Shown: positions 1-7,396, counted from the stretch's first letter. The stretch: 16,664 nt of DNA from an uncultured bacterium (GCA_949299435.1 CASGAK010000172.1:1-16664); one strand, 5' to 3'. The notes: generated from the letters alone by a model not told the origin. A program made the numbers and translations.

Positions 1-41
1 GCGGTGCCCCCCCCCCCCGTAAATCCTCTCATAGCGTGCAT
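1..41 (-). CDS. 5' end of a truncated gene, possibly a prepilin-like protein
   Basis: Reading leftward from an ATG at 41, the visible codons give MHAMRGFT followed by a run of glycines made by the C12 tract at 7-18. The gene then leaves the window. A Shine-Dalgarno AAAGGAG (48-54) sits six bases before the ATG, and a good promoter lies at 90-118, so a real gene start is likely. RGFT is how many type IV prepilins begin (GFT-x-x-E), and another prepilin-like gene lies at 12104-12913. The glycine run is not what such a protein should have next, so sequence beyond base 18 may be an artefact of a contig end. The prepilin reading is inference only; a start codon for some protein is better supported. 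Confidence 0.4.
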   Translation of the reverse strand, partial: MHAMRGFTGGGGT

Positions 42-89
42 TTCCAGCTCCTTTCATTCTTTTACAAGGTTTTCATCGTCTACTTATTT

Positions 90-118
90 ATTATAACAAA
101 TCTTTTCATCTTGTGCAA
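90..118 (-). promoter_or_regulatory. Sigma-70 promoter for the truncated leftmost gene
   Basis: On the minus strand a -35-like TTGCAC (113-118) is separated by 17 bases from a perfect TATAAT (90-95). The bases TGT directly before it form an extended -10. Predicted initiation near base 83 leaves a leader of about 40 bases before the ATG at 41. The -35 is weak (3 of 6), but the extended -10 and the spacing are convincing. Confidence 0.6.
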
Positions 119-172
119 GGGCAGTCAAAGTTATACAATTTTTCGGTACATATATCGAAGCACAACAAAATA

Positions 173-221
173 AAACAAACCGCAATACCATTACTATAAA
201 ATACGAAATTACGGTCTGTTT
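173..221 (-). terminator. Probable terminator of the kdsC-like/TPR/lysC unit
   Basis: Arms 173-186 and 208-221 are complementary over 14 bases apart from two positions, which become G-U pairs when transcribed from the minus strand. In that direction the stem is followed by a T-rich stretch (TTTATTTTG). The loop is long (about 21 bases), so this is a moderate rather than textbook intrinsic terminator. It lies about 45 bases beyond the lysC stop. Confidence 0.45.
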
Positions 222-266
222 AATAAATTTTTATTAAATCCAAAATTATTTTTTAGCCTTATTCAA

Positions 267-1532
267 TTATACGTTTGGCAAATCACCTTTTACTATAGCA
301 GTTTCATCGCCCTCAAGTTCAAATACTTTATGGAGTGCTTTTAGAGCTTTATGGGCATCGTCTTTATCAACAAGACAGCTTATTTTAATTTCACTTGTTG
401 AAATCATTTTAATATTTACACCCAATTCCGCCAATGTTTCAAACATTGTAGATGCGATACCCGGTCTGTCAATCATGCCGGCCCCTACTATAGATACTTT
501 TGCGATATTATCATTTACTTGGATATCACCGCAGTTTAAATCTTTTTTCATATTATTCAGTGTAGCAATGGTTTTATCTAAATCCGCACTGTCTATAGTA
601 AAAGCTATATCATTAGTATTTGAAACCTTGCGTGCATAAGATTGTATAATCATATCAACTGATATGTGTTCTTTGGCAAGGTTACCAAACAATTTAGCTG
701 CTTGTCCAGGAACATCGGGGACATCACAGACTACTATTCTTGCCTGTGATAAGTCGGCAGCTACACCTGTTACAGGTTTATAAATTTCCATTTTGTCAAC
801 TCCTAATATTAAAGTACCTAAATTATCAGTTTTAAAACTACTTCTTACTCGAAGCGGAACATTGAATTGTTTTGCGGTCTCTACACTTCTCGGGTGGAGA
901 ACATTTGCACCTGCATGAGCCAATTCCAGCATTTCTTCATAAGAAATTTCATTTAATCTCGTAGCTTTCGGAACAATTCTGGGGTCGGTTGTATATACAC
1001 CTTCGACATCTGTGTATATATCACAACGATCAGCATTCAAGGCTGCGGCAAGGGCTACAGCTGAAGTATCAGAGCCACCACGTCCGAGGGTTGTAATTTC
1101 CCCATCTTCTGTCACTCCTTGAAATCCTGCTACTACTATAATTTTTCCTTCTTGCAAGTTCTTTTTTAATTTATCAGTTTTTATATCAACAATTCTGGCT
1201 TTTGAATGAACGTTTTCTGTCATTATACCGATTTGCATAGCATTGAAACTGACAGCATCATAACCTTGAGCTTGAATTGCCATAGCAAGCAGTGCTATAG
1301 ATACACCCTCACCTGTTGATAAGAGCATGTCCATCTCTCTACCTGAGGGGTTGGGGCTTAAATCTTTTGCCATTTTTACCAAATAATCCGTTGTATGTCC
1401 CATTGCTGAAACAACTACTACAACATCATTACCGTTTTCTTTTTCTTTTATTACCGTCTTGGCTACATTTTTTATTTTCTCAGTATCTGCGACTGATGTG
1501 CCGCCAAATTTTTGTACAATAACCTTTCTCAA
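267..1532 (-). CDS. lysC: Aspartokinase (aspartate kinase), two ACT domains
   Basis: Phosphorylates aspartate with ATP to aspartyl-4-phosphate, the committed step to lysine, threonine, methionine and diaminopimelate. The 421 residues match monofunctional aspartokinases. The amino acid kinase domain covers about 1-245, with KFGGTS at 8-13, STGE at 72-75 and GRGGSDTSA at 150-158. Two ACT domains follow at about 264-338 and 345-410; these normally bind lysine and/or threonine for feedback inhibition. The start is TTG at 1532, two bases after the stop of the TPR gene, with an AAGGA ribosome site inside the end of that gene, so translation is probably coupled. In some relatives an internal start yields a separate ACT-only subunit; I see no clear evidence for one here. 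It is the last gene of the three-gene unit and is followed by a likely terminator. Confidence 0.96.
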   Translation of the reverse strand: MRKVIVQKFGGTSVADTEKIKNVAKTVIKEKENGNDVVVVVSAMGHTTDYLVKMAKDLSPNPSGREMDMLLSTGEGVSIALLAMAIQAQGYDAVSFNAMQIGIMTENVHSKARIVDIKTDKLKKNLQEGKIIVVAGFQGVTEDGEITTLGRGGSDTSAVALAAALNADRCDIYTDVEGVYTTDPRIVPKATRLNEISYEEMLELAHAGANVLHPRSVETAKQFNVPLRVRSSFKTDNLGTLILGVDKMEIYKPVTGVAADLSQARIVVCDVPDVPGQAAKLFGNLAKEHISVDMIIQSYARKVSNTNDIAFTIDSADLDKTIATLNNMKKDLNCGDIQVNDNIAKVSIVGAGMIDRPGIASTMFETLAELGVNIKMISTSEIKISCLVDKDDAHKALKALHKVFELEGDETAIVKGDLPNV

Positions 1533-1534
1533 TT

Positions 1535-3040
1535 TTATTCCTTTTCCTGCAATTTATTTAACATTTCGGCCAGTTCTGCCAATTTGTCAGGGTATTTAAA
1601 CGATTCTGCATCTATACTTTTAATCTTTTGTGCAAAGTCTAATGTTTCTTTTATATTATATTCACAAAGTCTATCCTTGACAAGTATGTAATTTACATAA
1701 AACAACATATTTAAAATTTCTATATTATCTTCTGCTTGGCGTAATGCTTTACGCAATTTTCGATTTGCATTTGCATAGTCGTCAATTGATATTAAAAATT
1801 TTGAATAATCTATATATGTTTTTATATGTGACGGGTTTTCTTTTATAGACATTTCAAAATATTCTTTTGCATTTGAATTGTCTGCTAAATGCATATAGGC
1901 CTTTGCTATATAATAATAATTTATTACTTCTGTAGGCTCCAATTTCAGAGCTGATTTGAAATAATGAATACCCTCTTTATAATTACCATCTAAGCAGTTA
2001 AGTATGCCTAATGCTCTATGTGCAAGAGGAGCTTCAGAATTTTCTTTTAAAATCTTCTCTATAATTTCGCGGTTTTCAAATATATCACCTTTTATAACTG
2101 ACAAAAACGCTTTTATCAATTTTACTTCAGAATTTGCACAATCTATTTCCTCAGCTTTCATTATTTTTTCGGAGGCTTCAGCATATTTATCAAATTTGAT
2201 AAGTGAAAATGCCCATTCTATATACAAATTAACTGTTATTAGTGACAATTCCTCTGCTTTTTTGTAATTTTCCAACGATAAATTTTCTTCATTTTTTAAT
2301 CTGTAAATTTCCCCTAAAAGCAAATAGCAAGGTAGCATGTTTCTGTTAAAATCCAACGATTTTTGTGCATAAAAAATTGCTCCGTCATAGTCTTTTAATA
2401 TAAATTTCAATTTTGCATATTCATAAGAATTTCCTTCATTAGGTGCAACATTTGCTAAAAATTGCAATTTACTTTCTGCATCGTCATACATTTTTAACTT
2501 AATTTCCATGACTGCAGCCAAGAAAAGAGCGTTAGAATTATAACGGTTATACTTTGAGGAAAGTACAAATTTTTCATGTGCCTCAGGGTATTTTTGCTGC
2601 TTCATTAATGACATTCCCCAGCCTAAAAATACTTCTGAGTTTGTGGGGGTAATTTTATCTGCATTTTCAAATGCTTCATCTGCCTCATCATAGAGCCCTG
2701 TATTTAAAAGTGAATAACCTAAATTTTTCCATATTAATTTGTCATTTTTATTTAAATTTGCAGACTTTTTATATGCTTGCACTGCATCATCAAATCTGAA
2801 TAGTCTGTCATAAATAATTCCTTTATATTTATACACAAGAGCGTCCTCTTGAGGAAGACTTTCAGCTTCTGTTAAAATCTCCAAGGCATCTTTATATTGA
2901 CCTTTTTCTATAAGTTTTTTTGCTCTGTTTACATAAGCAACTGAGGGTAATGATTGAATTACCGTATCAGTATTGTAGTTATCTATTTTAGAATTTAGTG
3001 CTTGTATTTTATTTATTATTTTTTCAAACCAATCAGACAA
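1535..3040 (-). CDS. TPR-repeat protein, cytoplasmic, function unknown
   Basis: A 501-residue protein built almost wholly of tetratricopeptide repeats: about eleven 34-residue helix pairs from residue 36 to 475, with typical patterns such as WKNLGYSLLNTGLYDEADEA near 104-123 and HRALGILNCLDGNYKEGIHY near 341-360. There is no signal peptide or membrane segment, so it probably acts as a cytoplasmic binding scaffold; the partner cannot be read from the sequence. The start is TTG at 3040, chosen because GAGGT lies six bases upstream and no downstream Met precedes the repeats. It overlaps the end of the HAD phosphatase gene by 25 bases and is followed two bases later by lysC. TPR proteins often serve secretion or envelope assembly, but the neighbours do not settle the role. 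Confidence 0.85.
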   Translation of the reverse strand: MSDWFEKIINKIQALNSKIDNYNTDTVIQSLPSVAYVNRAKKLIEKGQYKDALEILTEAESLPQEDALVYKYKGIIYDRLFRFDDAVQAYKKSANLNKNDKLIWKNLGYSLLNTGLYDEADEAFENADKITPTNSEVFLGWGMSLMKQQKYPEAHEKFVLSSKYNRYNSNALFLAAVMEIKLKMYDDAESKLQFLANVAPNEGNSYEYAKLKFILKDYDGAIFYAQKSLDFNRNMLPCYLLLGEIYRLKNEENLSLENYKKAEELSLITVNLYIEWAFSLIKFDKYAEASEKIMKAEEIDCANSEVKLIKAFLSVIKGDIFENREIIEKILKENSEAPLAHRALGILNCLDGNYKEGIHYFKSALKLEPTEVINYYYIAKAYMHLADNSNAKEYFEMSIKENPSHIKTYIDYSKFLISIDDYANANRKLRKALRQAEDNIEILNMLFYVNYILVKDRLCEYNIKETLDFAQKIKSIDAESFKYPDKLAELAEMLNKLQEKE

Positions 3041-3507
3041 TCTGCCACCTCTCTAAAGCCACCGTTTCCGCCTTCGTTTTCTAATATCTGTATATTTGGT
3101 ATCTCTTTTAATAATTTTGGAGCATGGGGTAGTGTCAATTTATGCTTTGCATACTCAAGACTTTCTTTATCATTGATATCATCTCCAATATAAAGATATT
3201 CATCTTGGGTAAGGGAATATTTTTCTATAATCATCTTTAATATGTCTATTTTTTTACGAATGTTTGTATGCACTTCTTTTATATCAAATTTTTTAGATAA
3301 AATTTCTATGGCTCTATTGGCTTCACCTGAAATAATCGCTATATCAAATCCGTTTTTCTTTAGAATTGAAAAAGCCATAATATCTGCAAAATTCAACTTT
3401 CTTGACATATCTCCATTATCGGAAATATACACACAATTGTCAGTTATCACACCATCAAAGTCTGTTATTACCATTTTTATAGTATCAGGTAGTTTTAAAT
3501 CCCCCAT
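3016..3507 (-). CDS. kdsC: KdsC-type HAD phosphatase (probable Kdo-8-phosphate phosphatase)
   Basis: The 163 residues fit the small, cap-less KdsC/YrbI branch of the HAD superfamily. Motif I is DFDGVITD (residues 16-23, nucleophile D16 and acid/base D18), motif II IISG ends at 61, a motif III lysine lies at 85/86, and motif IV is GDDINDKES (108-116). The C-terminal GGNGGFREVADCLI resembles the KdsC tail that closes over the neighbouring subunit's active site in the tetramer. The expected reaction is 3-deoxy-D-manno-octulosonate 8-phosphate to Kdo, for lipopolysaccharide. Related enzymes act on N-acylneuraminate 9-phosphate, and no Kdo or sialate genes are nearby to decide. ATG at 3507; AAGGA lies about 11 bases upstream. 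It heads the minus-strand unit and overlaps the TPR gene by 25 bases. Confidence 0.75.
   Translation of the reverse strand: MGDLKLPDTIKMVITDFDGVITDNCVYISDNGDMSRKLNFADIMAFSILKKNGFDIAIISGEANRAIEILSKKFDIKEVHTNIRKKIDILKMIIEKYSLTQDEYLYIGDDINDKESLEYAKHKLTLPHAPKLLKEIPNIQILENEGGNGGFREVADCLIGLKK
3047..3051 (-). promoter_or_regulatory. Ribosome binding site deciding the TTG start of the TPR gene
   Basis: GAGGT on the minus strand lies six bases before TTG at 3040, inside the coding end of the phosphatase gene. It supports the 25-base gene overlap and a non-ATG start, because no alternative Met exists before the repeat domain. Confidence 0.65.
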
Positions 3508-3534
3508 AAATCCGCTAATCCTTAATTTATACTA

Positions 3535-3563
3535 TTAACATCTTATCTGATATTTGATATAAT
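3535..3563 (+). promoter_or_regulatory. Strong sigma-70 promoter of the histidine kinase/comF unit
   Basis: TTAACA (3535-3540, 5 of 6 to consensus), a 17-base spacer and a perfect TATAAT (3558-3563) preceded by TGA, an extended -10. Initiation near 3570 gives a leader of about 38 bases ending in AAAGGA, eight bases before the ATG at 3608. It lies in the 100-base divergent region; I could not find an equally clear promoter for the opposite-strand phosphatase gene. Confidence 0.75.
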
Positions 3564-3607
3564 AAATCATATCATAAAATGGAATTAAAAGCTAAAGGAT
3601 AAAAAAA

Positions 3608-4882
3608 ATGGCTTGGTATATTATAAATATCTGTATTATTTTGGTATTCATTGCACTTTTTTTAGTGACAAGACAAATGAACAAAAGATGGTCAAAAATT
3701 AACGATTATTTAGGTATGGTCACAAATACGGTAAATTCAGTCAGATACGGTAATTTATCCACTAAAATGGATAAAATTGAGCATTCTTCTTACCAAAACG
3801 TTACAGAAAGTATTAACAGAATGGTTGAGACTCTTAACGATAGAGAAAAAATGATTGTTGAATATCAAGCTGAGTTAATAAGACAGAACAAATTGCTTGA
3901 AAATGTTATCAACTCACTATCTGACGGCATTTTAATTGTTAATGAGCAGGGAAATATTTTACGTGCCACTCCTAAAATTATCGACTGGTTCGGAGTTAAA
4001 GGTAACGATATTTTGGGTAAAAATGTTTTTGACTATATAGAAATTTCAGAAAATAAAACAATTGAAAAACTTGCTGATGTGGATATTTTTATCAAGCATA
4101 CTCCAACTAACAATTTTATAATTAATTCCGTAAAACTTTCACTTGATGAGAAAAAAAGATATGTCCTACTAATAAAAGACGTAACAACCCAAAGAGAGAT
4201 TGAAACTTTAAAAGAAGATTTTGTCGCTACACTTACGCATGATTTAAAAGTTCCAATAGTTGCAGAGGCTAATATTCTTAACTTTTTAATTGATGGAAAG
4301 TTCGGTGAAATAAACGACAAACAAAAAGTCGCACTTTTAAATATGAAATCCTCCAACCAAGAGCTTATAGATTTAGTACAAATAGTTTTAGAAACTTATA
4401 AAATCAAAGAAACCGGTATACCTCTTTTAAAAGAAAATATTAAGCTGAATGAATTTATTACAGATATTGTAAACGAAGTTCAACCCATCGCGACAAACTC
4501 AAGTCTTGTCATAAATTTTACCCCCAACCCTAAAAAAAATATAACAGTATCTGCTGATACTATGCAATTAGAAAGAGTTATAAAAAACTTAATTTCAAAT
4601 GCGATTTCGCACAGTAACACCAAAAAAGATATTGATATAGAAGTAGGAGAAATTCCTGGATATACAACGATTTCTGTAATAGACTACGGTCAAGGCATTC
4701 CTGAAGAAGAACAGAAGTTGATATTTAACAAATATTACTCTGCTGCTAAAAAATTCCGAAAAATCGGGACAGGACTTGGATTGTATTTATCACAGCAGAT
4801 TATAAAATCCCATGGGGGAGAAATAACTGTAGAAAGTGAAGAAAATGTAAGAACTGAATTCTGTGTAAAACTGCCTTCGTAA
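3608..4882 (+). CDS. PAS-domain sensor histidine kinase, orphan
   Basis: A 424-residue sensor kinase. One N-terminal membrane helix (about 3-21) is followed by a HAMP-like linker (about 25-80), a PAS domain (about 93-195), and a HisKA domain with the phospho-acceptor H211 in THDLKVP. The HATPase domain shows an N box (NLISNAISHS, 327-336), G1 (DYGQGIP, 359-365), an F box near F373 and G2 (GTGLGL, 387-392). With a single helix and no periplasmic loop, sensing is probably through the cytosolic PAS or within the membrane; the ligand is unknown. All catalytic motifs look intact. No response regulator is encoded in the window. ATG at 3608 follows AAAGGA by eight bases, under the promoter at 3535-3563. 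comF begins three bases after its stop. Confidence 0.9.
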   Translation: MAWYIINICIILVFIALFLVTRQMNKRWSKINDYLGMVTNTVNSVRYGNLSTKMDKIEHSSYQNVTESINRMVETLNDREKMIVEYQAELIRQNKLLENVINSLSDGILIVNEQGNILRATPKIIDWFGVKGNDILGKNVFDYIEISENKTIEKLADVDIFIKHTPTNNFIINSVKLSLDEKKRYVLLIKDVTTQREIETLKEDFVATLTHDLKVPIVAEANILNFLIDGKFGEINDKQKVALLNMKSSNQELIDLVQIVLETYKIKETGIPLLKENIKLNEFITDIVNEVQPIATNSSLVINFTPNPKKNITVSADTMQLERVIKNLISNAISHSNTKKDIDIEVGEIPGYTTISVIDYGQGIPEEEQKLIFNKYYSAAKKFRKIGTGLGLYLSQQIIKSHGGEITVESEENVRTEFCVKLPS

Positions 4883-4885
4883 GCT

Positions 4886-5533
4886 ATGAAAGATTTTTTT
4901 ATCAATTTTTTAGACTGGATTTATAAGAAAAAATGCTACTTTTGCAGATCTTCAAAAGAATGCGTCAAAATGTGCTCTAAATGCTATGACTCACTTGAGC
5001 ATTCTCAAGTAAAGATTAACAGATATGTATTTGATACTCCGATTTATTGTGCAGGAATATATGAAAAAAATCTCCAAAAACTTATAAGAGGACTTAAATA
5101 TCACAATCAAAAAGATTTATCCTTTTATCTTGCAAAGTTTATGTATGAATATTTTCAAAAAATTACGGATAAAAACAATTTTCAAGTAGTGCCTGTGCCA
5201 ATATTTCCCAAACGTGAAAAAGCGAGAAAATATAACCATATGAATTTGGTGGGAGAAGAATTTTGCAAGCTGTCAGGCTGCACGTTAAATACTGATTTAA
5301 TAAAACGAATTAAAGATACAAAGCCTCAATACAAATTAAATAAAACCGAACGCATGGAAAATCTATCTAATGCCTTTACAGTAAATGAAAAAAATCTGTT
5401 ACCGATGAAAATTTTAATAATAGATGACATCTGCACGACCGGTGCAACTTTTGAAGAAATGATAAAAGAATTTCACAAACATAATATTTTTGATATAACA
5501 TGTCTATCAGCAACAACCCCATTTGAGGAATAA
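4886..5533 (+). CDS. comF: ComF-family phosphoribosyltransferase-like protein
   Basis: The 215 residues have the ComF layout. An N-terminal zinc-finger-like region carries C17-x2-C20 and C30-x2-C33, then comes a type I phosphoribosyltransferase fold with VVPVP (101-105), a KARKYNHMN segment (112-120; the family usually has R-G-F/Y-N) and the PRPP-binding loop IIDDICTTGAT (178-188). ComF proteins are needed for uptake of transforming DNA in Bacillus and Haemophilus, probably linked to ssDNA handling in the cytoplasm; the exact reaction is unsettled. A DNA-uptake role is plausible here because type IV pilus-like assembly genes lie at 6786-9127, but that link is inference. The ATG lies three bases after the kinase stop with no clear ribosome site, suggesting translational coupling. 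It shares one base with the next gene (TAATG). Confidence 0.88.
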   Translation: MKDFFINFLDWIYKKKCYFCRSSKECVKMCSKCYDSLEHSQVKINRYVFDTPIYCAGIYEKNLQKLIRGLKYHNQKDLSFYLAKFMYEYFQKITDKNNFQVVPVPIFPKREKARKYNHMNLVGEEFCKLSGCTLNTDLIKRIKDTKPQYKLNKTERMENLSNAFTVNEKNLLPMKILIIDDICTTGATFEEMIKEFHKHNIFDITCLSATTPFEE

Positions 5534-5847
5534 TGATTTTAAAAGAATTTTCTACATATATCCAAAGCCGAAAAGATGAAATTATTACAGGCAAAACAAC
5601 CGCTACAAAAATTTTGTGTGATTGGATAAAGCTCGTCATCAAAAAAAATCCGAAAGGACACGCAGATAAGATAGTTCATACCGAAATTATGCTTGCTGAA
5701 AATAATCTCGGAGATTTTTTTATAACAGCCAAATCTGAAAGCGGAAGATCCTTAGTCAAAGCCCTCTACAATTTTGCACTAAGCTATGAGCACTATATCT
5801 TACAAAAATGGCTCGATGACAAAACACCTGATGACTTTAAAAAGTAG
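5533..5847 (+). CDS. Hypothetical protein, 104 residues, coupled to comF
   Basis: I do not recognise this family. It is a soluble, charged, probably alpha-helical protein without Cys, signal peptide or membrane helix. Visible segments include KIVHTEIMLAENNLGDFF (about 46-63) and a lysine/aspartate-rich C-terminus. Its ATG overlaps the comF stop (TAATG) and GAGGA lies just upstream in the comF coding end, so it is very likely co-translated with comF. Codon use looks like that of its neighbours. No terminator is evident between it and the radical SAM gene 90 bases further on. Coupling to ComF makes an accessory role possible, but nothing in the sequence proves one. Confidence 0.75.
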   Translation: MILKEFSTYIQSRKDEIITGKTTATKILCDWIKLVIKKNPKGHADKIVHTEIMLAENNLGDFFITAKSESGRSLVKALYNFALSYEHYILQKWLDDKTPDDFKK

Positions 5848-5886
5848 TGCATATTTATACCCTGTTGTCGGATTTTATTTGTTCTT

Positions 5887-5920
5887 TAAAATCTAAAATA
5901 TTTATGTATTAGAGATTTTA
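5887..5920 (+). repeat. Inverted repeat in the leader of the radical SAM gene
   Basis: TAAAATCT (5887-5894) and AGATTTTA (5913-5920) are perfect 8-base inverted arms around an 18-base centre. The right arm abuts the CGGAG ribosome site of the following gene. It could be an RNA hairpin or an operator. There is no T-run after it, so it is not an intrinsic terminator. All-AT arms are easy to get by chance here. Confidence 0.35.
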
Positions 5921-5937
5921 ACGGAGCACATACATCT

Positions 5938-6789
5938 ATGAGTAATTTATTTCAAGCACAAACTTGCGAATTAAAAGAATTAAACAATTTATTTATTGAA
6001 CTTACCGCGAAAAATTGCAACCAAAGATGCAAACATTGCTATATTGATTTTCCGCTTTCCAAAAACGTGAAAGATTTCATATCAATTAATTTAATTAAAG
6101 AAGCACTAAACGATACTCAAAATGAAAATATTCAATGTATTTACCTTACCGGTGCAGAGCCCATGACTCACCCTGATTTTAATTCTATACTAAGACTTTG
6201 TCTTAAAAGAACAAATGTATGTATCTGCACAAACGGCAGTTTTATAAATGAAAAAAAAGCAAGGTTTTTGAAACGAGTCGAAGATGAAAGTGAATTTGAA
6301 ATAATTTTTCAACTTAGCATCGATCACTATGATGAAGTAAAAAGTGATGACATAAGAGGACGAGGCACATATCGTCAAGTATTGCATGCAATAAAAAGTC
6401 TTGTAAAATACGGCTTCAACCCAATTTTGTGTGTAACCGATTTTTATAATGAGGGTGAAAAAAATTTACTTGCAGGATTCCTGCAAATCTGTCAAAAAAT
6501 AGGTTTCGATGCAAATGAAAACAATTTTAAAATAAATTCTATGTACAAAAAATCCGACAACGAGAATAATTTTGACAAAAAATTTAAAGCCCTAGACTGC
6601 GAGCATGGGAGAATTCTAACAACAAAAGGTATATATACTTGTCCTTTTCTTGCAAATGATCATCGTGGAAGATCCGGTGCTAACTTTAAAGATTACGCAC
6701 AAAAAAATATTCTTGAAACCGATTTTTGTACAACCTGCCTCAAGAATAATAAACCTCTGTTTTCTATAGATTTTAAAAAATTTTCCTAA
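5938..6789 (+). CDS. Radical SAM protein with C-terminal cysteine cluster
   Basis: The 283 residues carry the radical SAM signature C27-x3-C31-x2-C34 (CNQRCKHC), which binds the catalytic 4Fe-4S cluster, and TGAEP (71-75), the SAM-binding GGEP-type motif. FQLSIDHYDE (124-133) and GRGTYRQVLHAIKSL (141-155) are typical of the MoaA/SPASM branch. At the C-terminus C221, C235, C264 and C267 could bind a second cluster, as in short SPASM/twitch proteins. Substrate unknown: such enzymes modify peptides, cofactors or sugars. No precursor peptide or partner was found beside it. The ATG at 5938 has GGAG 11 bases upstream, a long spacing. It stands 90 bases behind the 104-residue gene without an obvious terminator and overlaps the stop of the convergent PilO-like gene by four bases. 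Confidence 0.85.
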   Translation: MSNLFQAQTCELKELNNLFIELTAKNCNQRCKHCYIDFPLSKNVKDFISINLIKEALNDTQNENIQCIYLTGAEPMTHPDFNSILRLCLKRTNVCICTNGSFINEKKARFLKRVEDESEFEIIFQLSIDHYDEVKSDDIRGRGTYRQVLHAIKSLVKYGFNPILCVTDFYNEGEKNLLAGFLQICQKIGFDANENNFKINSMYKKSDNENNFDKKFKALDCEHGRILTTKGIYTCPFLANDHRGRSGANFKDYAQKNILETDFCTTCLKNNKPLFSIDFKKFS

Positions 6790-7376
6790 CTTTTTTGAGC
6801 ATACAACTTAATCGTAAAATTGATTAAAAGTACAGACTTATCTTTTTCATAAGGAGTAACCTCAACCTTAGCGATATCAAGGAAATGCTCATGTTTATAC
6901 AAATCTCTTAGGAAATTTTCAAAAGTCTTGTAATTTGCAATCATTTCCATATCTAATTGTGCTACATTAAATTTTTGAGGAGCTCCTTTTACAAAATTAT
7001 CGTCAGAAGGATCATACGTATAATTTATAGAACGCATTTTAATAGTATTAGATCTTATCAAATCTAAAATTTCAGAGAATTCTCCTGCAATTACACCCTC
7101 AGTATCAAGTCCTGCCTCTGCAGATACAAAGAATTGCTTTTCTATATCAGATAAGTCTTCCTGTTTTTTAATAGTAAGCTGTAAATCTTCCAACTCTTTT
7201 TGCTTTTCAGATAATACAATGGTTTGAGCTGCATAATCTTCGTTCAATTTCATTATATTCTGAACAGTTGGAACTATATTCATCACGATAACCGCAACTG
7301 CAATAATTACAGCTAACACAAGTATTGCTACGGCTAATTTTAGCTTACTTAAAATTTCTTGCATTTCTTCTGACAT
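6786..7376 (-). CDS. pilO: PilO/GspM-like inner-membrane pilus assembly protein
   Basis: The 196 residues show the PilO layout: a short cytosolic N-terminus, one membrane helix (about 13-33), a periplasmic coiled coil (about 42-75), and a ferredoxin-like C-terminal domain with the FENFLRDLYKHEHFLDIAKVE segment near 152-172. In type IV pilus and type II secretion systems such proteins pair with PilN/GspL and link the cytosolic motor platform to the envelope. The upstream neighbour, ending 20 bases before, is a PilM-PilN fusion, which strongly supports the assignment. GGAG lies 12 bases before ATG 7376. The gene ends with TAG sharing bases with the TAA of the convergent radical SAM gene. Sequence alone does not separate PilO from GspM. 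Confidence 0.8.
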   Translation of the reverse strand: MSEEMQEILSKLKLAVAILVLAVIIAVAVIVMNIVPTVQNIMKLNEDYAAQTIVLSEKQKELEDLQLTIKKQEDLSDIEKQFFVSAEAGLDTEGVIAGEFSEILDLIRSNTIKMRSINYTYDPSDDNFVKGAPQKFNVAQLDMEMIANYKTFENFLRDLYKHEHFLDIAKVEVTPYEKDKSVLLINFTIKLYAQKS

Positions 7377-7396
7377 TTATATAACAATCTCCATAA

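Noticed and set aside
42..266. tRNA or small RNA gene in the left intergenic region
   Set aside because: No cloverleaf or conserved T-arm sequence; the region is explained by a promoter, a leader and a likely terminator.
1316..1522. 68-codon plus-strand frame antisense to lysC
   Set aside because: It lies fully inside a well-supported gene, has leucine/phenylalanine-rich shadow composition and no ribosome site.
4033..4356. 107-codon minus-strand frame inside the histidine kinase
   Set aside because: It is antisense to the conserved HisKA region and its Ser/Phe-rich composition is the mirror of Lys/Glu-rich codons.
5848..5937. RiPP precursor peptide upstream of the radical SAM gene
   Set aside because: No open frame of useful length with a start and ribosome site is present in this 90-base gap.
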